NCBI RefSeq assembly: GCF_002234675.1
Contig: NC_019879.2
Coordinates: 23,617,855 to 23,681,854, forward strand
Origin: Oryzias latipes
Taxonomy: Eukaryota > Chordata > Actinopteri > Beloniformes > Adrianichthyidae
Reading direction: 5' to 3'
DNA length: 64,000 bases
The notes below the pieces were generated by a model. That model was given only the letters and a program-made list of their open reading frames with translations. It had not been told where the DNA came from and did no database searches. Made by a program: the position numbers and the translations under genes. Positions 57,313 to 64,000 of this stretch are shown here, in pieces. Position 1 is the stretch's first letter; each line of letters starts with the position of its first letter.

Positions 57313-59270
57313 CTGCAAAAACAGTTAAACATTTTTTATTGGAGCCTGCTGGGGTATGAGTATGAACAACCTAGAGGAAAATGTAGATGACATTTTGAAG
57401 GATGTGCAGCAATATAAAAATGTAGCAAACAAACACAAATTCTAACGTTTTGCATACAACTTCGGCTGCTTTTCCTGACACATGGTTTTGTATATGTCAT
57501 AGAAACTCGTAGTATAAAATGGCAACTTCTGCAAAGCTCAAATGTAACTGTTCTTTTAAATGTGCACTTTAGAGTACTAAAAAATAAACAAAAAAACCCA
57601 CTAACTTCTCTTATTTTGCTAAATATAGAAAATTAATGATTTTTCTACTTAAGAGACACATTTTCCTGCTGTAATATCAAAGTTGTGTAGGTGTTTCCTG
57701 AAAAAAATAAATAATCTGGTGCAGAGGAAGTGATGTACTCCATTTGCATTTCCATCAGAAGCAAGAAGCGCAAAAGAAAAAAAAAACTATTCAGAAATTT
57801 ACATGAGAGTTTTTCAGCATTTCTAAACCGGAGGCAAGATGTTTTTCATTAAATGTTGTTCACACTCAAGAGTAATCATTTTGTCACAGTTTTAGGCTCC
57901 AGACTTTCTTATTGACTTACTGGTACACTGATTCTACAAAACAGAGGCCAGTAAAATATTTCTGTGTCCCTTCAATTCCTAAAGAAGAGAAAAACTGACC
58001 TTTTATGTTAACCTCAATTGGTTCCTTTTTGGTTTGTTGGTTTTGTTTCTGGTATTATCTTGTTAAAAAACTGTTACTTCCTGTATAGAAAATACAATGA
58101 CTCTCCTTCCAGATGTAACATGTTACATGTTTCACTTCCTTTTTACCCTATATAACCATTTTTAATATTCGATAGACACATTTCTGAGCCCACCATTTCA
58201 TTAGCATGATCCTAACTTTCCTTACAACCCCAATGTATAGAATTGGGTCCAAGTTTTCTACCCTGTAGTTCACCAACCCTTCCACTTGAGGCAGTAGAAG
58301 GACTTTTCCTGCTCATTTCAAAATAGCTGCTTCCATGAAAACCCCAAAAAACTTTTAGTGTGAAAAGTTTTGTTCATTTTCAAAAACTTTATCAACTTTA
58401 ACAACCTCAAAGCGGTATTTTGCTCCATTCACGCATCACTGAATATTTGTCTTAAAACCTGCTCTCTGAGCACCAACCCCTCCCAATCCTCCCAAAACTA
58501 TCAGCTTCTCACATTGTGACGTAGATAAGTGAGGAAATGCCCTTTCCAGGAAGAGTCTAAGCTGCCAGCACCGCCCCCAGGCTAACACACAAACATCCAC
58601 TTTCTCCACAGAGCTAGCAGTGATCGGCAAAAAACACTTTCCTTTTATGAGCACAATACGGACATCCATCGTTGTAAAAGTTTGGATGTTATTTATTTTC
58701 GTGGGCGAAACGCAAACACGTCGCCGAGGCCGGCTCTATGTTGGCGTAATGAAATGGGCGGTGTCCACAAGGAGTGAAAGGGGGTGCCTCAGAGATTGAG
58801 TCTTAATTCTGGATAGGAAGATAATCTCCCGAAAATAACCCATATTTTATAAGAAATATGTTCTTTAGTGTGCCAAAGGTAATATATTATCATATAGATA
58901 TAGTTTATTGTGATAGGTATAAGAAAAGCAAGATATAGTTCCTTTAAATTAACTGTTGTGAGCAAAAACGTACCAAATCACCCAACACATCCTAATTTAT
59001 AATCTATTTCTATAATTAAAAAATGCTATTTTTGTGAGTTTTATCAAAGAGTTTCAAAAAAATCTGAATTTTTAGTCAATTCCTTGAAGTAGGGGACTTT
59101 ACAGGGTTAACTGGGTTTAACTATGTTTGCTCCTGGATATTTTCCTGTCACTTAAGTCCCTGTGATTATTTTTTTCTTTTTCTTTTTTTAAGCCTGATTT
59201 AGTCTAGTTGCGTGCTGTTTTTCAACCTGTTGTCCTTATCATGCATTTTGATTGCTATATGGACTGCCAA
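57313..59270. other. Presumed protocadherin intron
   Basis: No additional exon is recognised on the minus strand. Pyrimidine and A-rich tracts are common. The ORF at 58436-58669 has no family features. Confidence 0.5.
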
Positions 59271-59274
59271 ATTA

Positions 59275-59375
59275 TCATCCATCCATCCTCCATACCCGTT
59301 TTATCTCTTAGGGTCGTGGGATGTTGGAATCTTTCCCAGCTGACATATGGTGAGTCGCAGTGTACACCCTGATAA
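59275..59375 (-). mobile_element. SINE-like 3' fragment, minus strand
   Basis: Short reverse copy of the 31640/52790 family: CATCCATCCATCC at its edge, then an ATACCCGTTTTATCTCTTAG body and GTGTACACCCTG, the inverse of the CAGGGTGTAC block. Confidence 0.6.
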
Positions 59376-59379
59376 TGAT

Positions 59380-61550
59380 GCCAAACTAATAAAATATCCA
59401 ATTAAAATCGGGCTTTAAAAACATTTCCTCCCCTAAAAAACTAAAACACATTAAAGTTTTACCAATTTTCTAATTATTTTAAGAAGATATTTGCTGCATG
59501 TACAAGTTAACAATCTTTAAAAATGTTGGATTTTGATCCTGTTTCAAGCCTGTTGATTTTATGATGTAACATATAAAAGATTTAAAATGAAAATTTAAAA
59601 TAATAGTAAAAAAGTCTTTTTGTCCTACTGCTTTATTGCAGCTTTGTAATGTTTTCACCACAATTTCAAAGTCAACACAAACAGAGGAGAAACAAACAAA
59701 AAAAGACTTTTTTCCTTTTGCTGTGATGTAGCGGGTGTCAGGTTTTTTTTTTTTTTTTCTTCTGGGGCCATTTTCACTAGGCTATCAAATTTAATGTGAC
59801 AATAATGTACTGAAGTATTTTGCATGTAAAGGCATGAAGCAAAATGTCAAAAATGTCTGCAAATTGGTGGAAAATAATAGATTTCCTTCATTTGTTCCAC
59901 ATGAAAATGAAACGGTAATTTCATCCTCCTGTTGCTCTGTCTTGTGATTTAGCTTTACTCTAATAAATGAGTTTTCTTTGCTCTGATTTCCATGAGAGAG
60001 CGACAACGTTTTTGGTAAATAAACACATTTACGATAATCAATAAATATATTCAAATTTTTGTTACGCTTTTTTTTTTTTACTTTGTGCTTCCTGTTGGCA
60101 TGTCAGGAAAGTGGCTAAATAAAAACTGTTTTTTTTAATGGATGCATCTTTCAGCAGGGAGAAAATGTTAGCTGAGTATAATCACAGCAGATAATGCAAA
60201 TTTTCTCACATCTAACTGACATTTTGAAGTCACTTGACTCTCATGAATCTACATTGCCTTCTGACAAGAAATGCATCCAGTCATTTTAATGGAAATAAGC
60301 ATCATAATTAATTCATCACTTCATAAATCTGATCAGCTCATCTCTGTTTTGCTCTCATGTTATGCCATGATATTAAAGTGCATGAACGCTGGAGGGATAT
60401 TGAAACCTGGCTCAGATGACAAGTGTGTAGTATTTATAGGAGGCTACAAATGACGACTCTCGCTCGAAAAAAGTGGATAAATTATTCCAGCTGGCAAAGC
60501 TTTCCTTATCCTTGACCAGTGTGCATGAGGAAATATAAAACCAAGAACAAACAGATGCCCTCCCGGTGCCACAGTTCCCAGGGGACGTGGAAATCAGAAC
60601 CTCGATACCACACATGCAATGCAAGCTCATTTGCAAGGTACATGCAACAGCTACTCTATACTTATGCTAGTCTATTAACACCCACACAAAAGCTCCCACT
60701 CTTGCCACGGGATATGATAAAACTGTTAATTATGCTATGACTGGACAGAGCTAAATCGCATTGTTAATTTTACATAAGAACTGTTAGTACTCAGCAATTT
60801 TTTTTTAATGGGAAATACATTCCCCCTTTCCTCTGAAAAATATTAATGCATCAGATGGGTTAAAGTTGTGCCTTAAGGACATTGTCTCATTTATCTATAG
60901 ACTTTATGTACATTATAGCTTAATGAGTCTCAGTTGACATCCCATTATCTCCACTATACTGGATAAAACCGTTTTTTTGTAAATGCAAACCTTTTTGCAA
61001 TGTTGCAATGTGCGATGTTTTTCTGACAAAAAATTCAAAAGATCTTGCAATTTGTCAGATACAGAAAAAAAAAATCTATTTCATATGCACTGGAAGTATT
61101 TTCTGCATCTGTGTTCAACGGAAACAACACACTGACTATAGAGTTGGTTTTTCATCCATAATGTGTAATTGTGCTGAATGTCCTTGATCTAAATACAGGT
61201 GTCTCCTGCTTCATCTTTGGATGCTTTGAAAGGAAAGTGAAGAGTCTGAAGAGGTTATATCACTTATCACATCAATCTTGTGATCTTTTCTTAAACCTAA
61301 TTAATAAGGTTGGGTGTTAAACCCTCCAGGTGTCAAAGCTTCAAATGAAAGCAATTTTTAGATAGTGGCCTTATTCTTGATTGGCCTTATTCTAAATTTT
61401 AGAAGCAAAAAATCACAGATTCGAAGGCCAGTTATTTTACAAAAAAAATACATTTGAAATCCAAACAAAAATAAAACTACACCCATAAAATTCCAATTTC
61501 ATGTAAATATTCTTCCTTTTTTTATCTAAAAAGATTAGGTTAACCCTAAC
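59380..61550. other. Presumed protocadherin intron, no exon seen
   Basis: Mostly AT-rich. The stretch 60240-60720 is complex, contains no recognised repeat and reads like a possible conserved non-coding element. Its ORFs on both strands lack family features. Confidence 0.45.
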
Positions 61551-61559
61551 CCTCCAACC

Positions 61560-61895
61560 ATAAACTTTTAAGCGTTCCAAAAACCCGCATTAAGACTAGA
61601 GGAGATCTGTCATTTCAAGCCGTTGCTCCTCGTCTTTGGAACTCCCTCCCACTGCCGTTGCGTCACATTAACTCCATTGAGTGTTTTAAATCTCAGGTCA
61701 AGACATTTTATTTTATTGATTTCATTACTTGTTTTACTTCGTTTTACTGTGTTTTGTTTTATTGTTATTATTATTATTGTACTTTATTACATTTTTGGGT
61801 TTTGATATGATTTTATGCTCTTCTTGTTAAGCACTTTGTGATTCGTTCTGGGAAAAGTGCTAAAGAAATAAAGATATTCTAATCTATTCTATTCT
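61560..61895 (+). mobile_element. L2-like LINE 3' end
   Basis: The plus strand contains a decayed reverse-transcriptase tail (a LWNSLP-like segment, here in TTTGGAACTCCCTCCCACTG) and then the typical L2/CR1 3' terminus: AAGCACTTTGTGATTCGTTC, AAAAGTGCTAAAGAAATAAA and a short (ATTCT)n tail. Confidence 0.75.
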
Positions 61896-62029
61896 AGGTG
61901 TTTTTGACGTGTCCTTGTGTCATTTATCTAATGGTATTAGACATGCATAAAGGAAATTAAGCTCAAAATTGCGTTTTTTAGTGTTAGTGTGTAGTGTTCT
62001 TACTGTTGTATTCAAATTGTTATACATTA

Positions 62030-62475
62030 GGAGTAGATGAAAAGATGCAGTTGGGAAAAGCTTGCAACAGTGACATAGATCCTACAATCTGCATCCACAA
62101 GCTCCCTGCTCCGGTCCATTCTGATGGATCCACTTGTAGTCAAATAGATCCATCAACATCTTCGTTTCACTCGTCTTTGCATGGCAACTGGCTCAAAATT
62201 GTATTTACCAATATTGCCTGCAATTTTTGTTGCACCGGTAATGTTAGGTTGGGGTTGTATAGGGTCGTGAGCTAGCAGCAGAGTGTTTTAACAGATGGAT
62301 GTTGAGAATTGGGGCGGGCCTACTCCGTTCCAGCAGTCCCAACCACAACCATGACGTCTTTTTAATTTTAATCATAATTGGTCTTCTGATTTTAATCATA
62401 ATTAAAAGACCTCTGGGACTCCTTTAACAATAAATCAAAAGATGATCTGAGTGGGAGTTTAAGACGCTTAGCAAC
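62030..62475. repeat. Dispersed repeat R1, reverse copy
   Basis: Blocks CACAAGCTCCCTGC, CCACTTGTAG, TAACAGATGGATG and, near the right end, AAATCAAAAGATGATCTGAG followed by TGGGAGTTTAA correspond to other R1 copies. The right edge is the degenerate terminus. Confidence 0.6.
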
Positions 62476-62479
62476 TTCA

Positions 62480-63887
62480 AATGTGACAATTTATCACTTA
62501 ATGTGTGTACTATATAACAGACTGAAAAATAAGGTGATTTTGAATAACTTGTTGATCCACAAAACTTCCCTTTTCAAAATTAAAGCATACTGTGGATCCT
62601 GGATTTTGCTGCCCTTGCCGGGCTATAATTCAATGAAAACTTGACAAAGAAAGTGAAACTCCATCATAAATGATTCAGGCAGGAATTATACAGCTAAAGA
62701 TATGGAGAAAGAGGGGAAAAGTCATTTTATGGGAGCTGCAATCCAGAACCAATGTTTAAGTCACAGCTCACAAAGGGCAACACTTAGACTTACACAAACT
62801 GTAGATTATCATTAGAGCTCGTTTCATATTCTCACTTGATACATGGCCTTAACAAAAACCTTTTCCATTTTAGATGATAGTTTTAGTTGCTGGTTTCAGG
62901 TTATCTTCGGTGAGACTAATTATTCATGTTTAATAAATAGTTTTTAAAAAATGTATACACAACACTTTAAAGGCCACGGCAACCTTTTACGTTTGAAAGT
63001 GTGTCTTTAATTTCTTCAAATTATACACATTACTACTAATAAAGCAATTCAGGTCACTTTGATGGGGTTTTTAATGGCTCCATTAGTAAAAAAAAAATAA
63101 CCCATAGTTTCTATTTATTAGGGTAACTTACTTAATGGGCTATTAAAATGTCTGGTATCTTTCTTTTTATTGAATATTTAGTTAGTCACTAAGATACCCA
63201 TGAAGTATTATTGTAACTTGTTTGTCAATATTTTCCTCTGATCAGTACTATTAGGTTATCAGACATATCAATCATTTGGGAACCAGGTCGTTATTGTCTC
63301 TAAATGAAGAGAACTTTAATCTTAGATTAGCAATAACAATAACATTTATCTAATGATGAAATAAATACTTCCTGTCGTGTTAAATACTAGCTCACAGAGT
63401 ATCTCGCTGTAATTCAGTATTAATTATTCTGACAATATCTGGGTTTGTGCTTAAGGGAGTATTAGCCTAAATGGTAGCTAGATTTGGCAGAACCACAACA
63501 CTAATTCTGTGCTTCACTGTGCGCTACACGCATTCATGTTCACCCATATTTCTTCTTGGGCAATTGTGAAAAGCATTTTTAAGCATAGATACACAAGGCA
63601 GGAAGAATAAGCATAAGGAAGGAGAAGTGGGCAGATGCTGAATTCATTTCCATGGTTCCTGTCTGTGGAGGAGCTGGCAGATGACTAATGCAAAGGGATG
63701 TGTATGTGTGTCCAAGGTACAGAATACAGGTAGGGTTTTCTCTTGTCTTTGGAGCACATGTCCCACCATATAGGTAAAACACCAAAAATGTTTTTTATAA
63801 ATCACTGAAAATACATTAAATGCTTATTAAAAATCGGCTCTTTATGAAAAAAAAAAGTTTTTCCTGTACAAAAAACATGATGTCTGC
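62480..63887. other. Presumed protocadherin intron, nothing recognised
   Basis: No exon is identified. A minus ORF at 63579-63785 contains a hydrophobic stretch but lacks convincing splice sites and cadherin features. Confidence 0.45.
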
Positions 63888-64000
63888 TAGGGCTGCAGGA
63901 TTTGAGGAAAACTTGCGATTATAGTGATCAATATTGCGATGACAATATAACATGCGGTATATGAACAAATAGCAAAACTACCAAAAAAACTGTTTCCATT
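63888..64000. mobile_element. hAT-type element, left end (cut by window edge)
   Basis: Begins TAGGGCTGCAGGATTTGAGG and continues AACTTGCGATTATAGTGATC and AATATTGCGATGACAATATA, the start of a very common fish hAT MITE family. The right end is outside the window. Confidence 0.75.

Noticed and set aside
63579..63785. Possible upstream protocadherin exon
   Set aside because: A hydrophobic stretch is present but there are no cadherin or conserved tail motifs and no clear splice pair.

Overview
The window is vertebrate, almost certainly teleost fish, nuclear DNA. It is AT-rich, contains a slitrk5 orthologue and the last exon of a delta-2 protocadherin, and carries a dense load of repeat types common in fish (hAT, PIF/Harbinger, ISL2EU, piggyBac-like MITEs, L2 and Rex3/RTE-like LINE 3' ends, tRNA-derived SINEs). 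The repeats fit a medaka-like (Oryzias) genome, but the genus is only an inference. Nothing bacterial, phage or CRISPR-like is present.

Only two real host genes are supported, both on the minus strand. (1) slitrk5 has its whole 865-codon ORF in one exon (14218-16815). A 394-bp intron just upstream is predicted from good splice sites, and a CpG-rich promoter lies around 17.2-17.55 kb. (2) The terminal coding exon of a delta-2 protocadherin lies at 56735-57312; the rest of that gene would lie beyond the right edge of the window. Both encode neuronal transmembrane adhesion or synapse-organising proteins. The roughly 40 kb between them has no recognisable host exon, which resembles a gene desert with possible regulatory elements.

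Layout: 0-1.3 kb unassigned; 1.8-4.5 kb a three-level nest of DNA transposons (Harbinger inside a hAT inside another hAT, each with its own target-site duplication); 5.4-5.8 kb LINE end; 7.1-7.3 kb (TA)n plus a foldback; 7.3-14.2 kb non-coding downstream of slitrk5; 14.2-17.5 kb slitrk5 and promoter; 19.1-19.8 kb an interspersed repeat; 20.35-21.35 kb an assembly gap of exactly 1000 N beside a GC-rich minisatellite whose core resembles the CTCF motif; 22-28.6 kb non-coding; 28.6-32 kb LINE and SINE fragments; 32.1-38.5 kb a second nest (ISL2EU inside Harbinger inside a dispersed repeat) with decayed transposase, Myb-like and SWIM-type genes; 38.5-56 kb mostly non-coding with MITEs and SINEs; 56.7-57.3 kb the protocadherin exon; 57.3-64 kb presumed protocadherin intron with more repeats, ending in the left terminus of another hAT.

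I did not find a wholly new biological system. The observations most worth following are the two nested transposon stacks with exact target-site duplications, the periodic CTCF-like minisatellite next to the gap, and the slitrk5-protocadherin neighbourhood.
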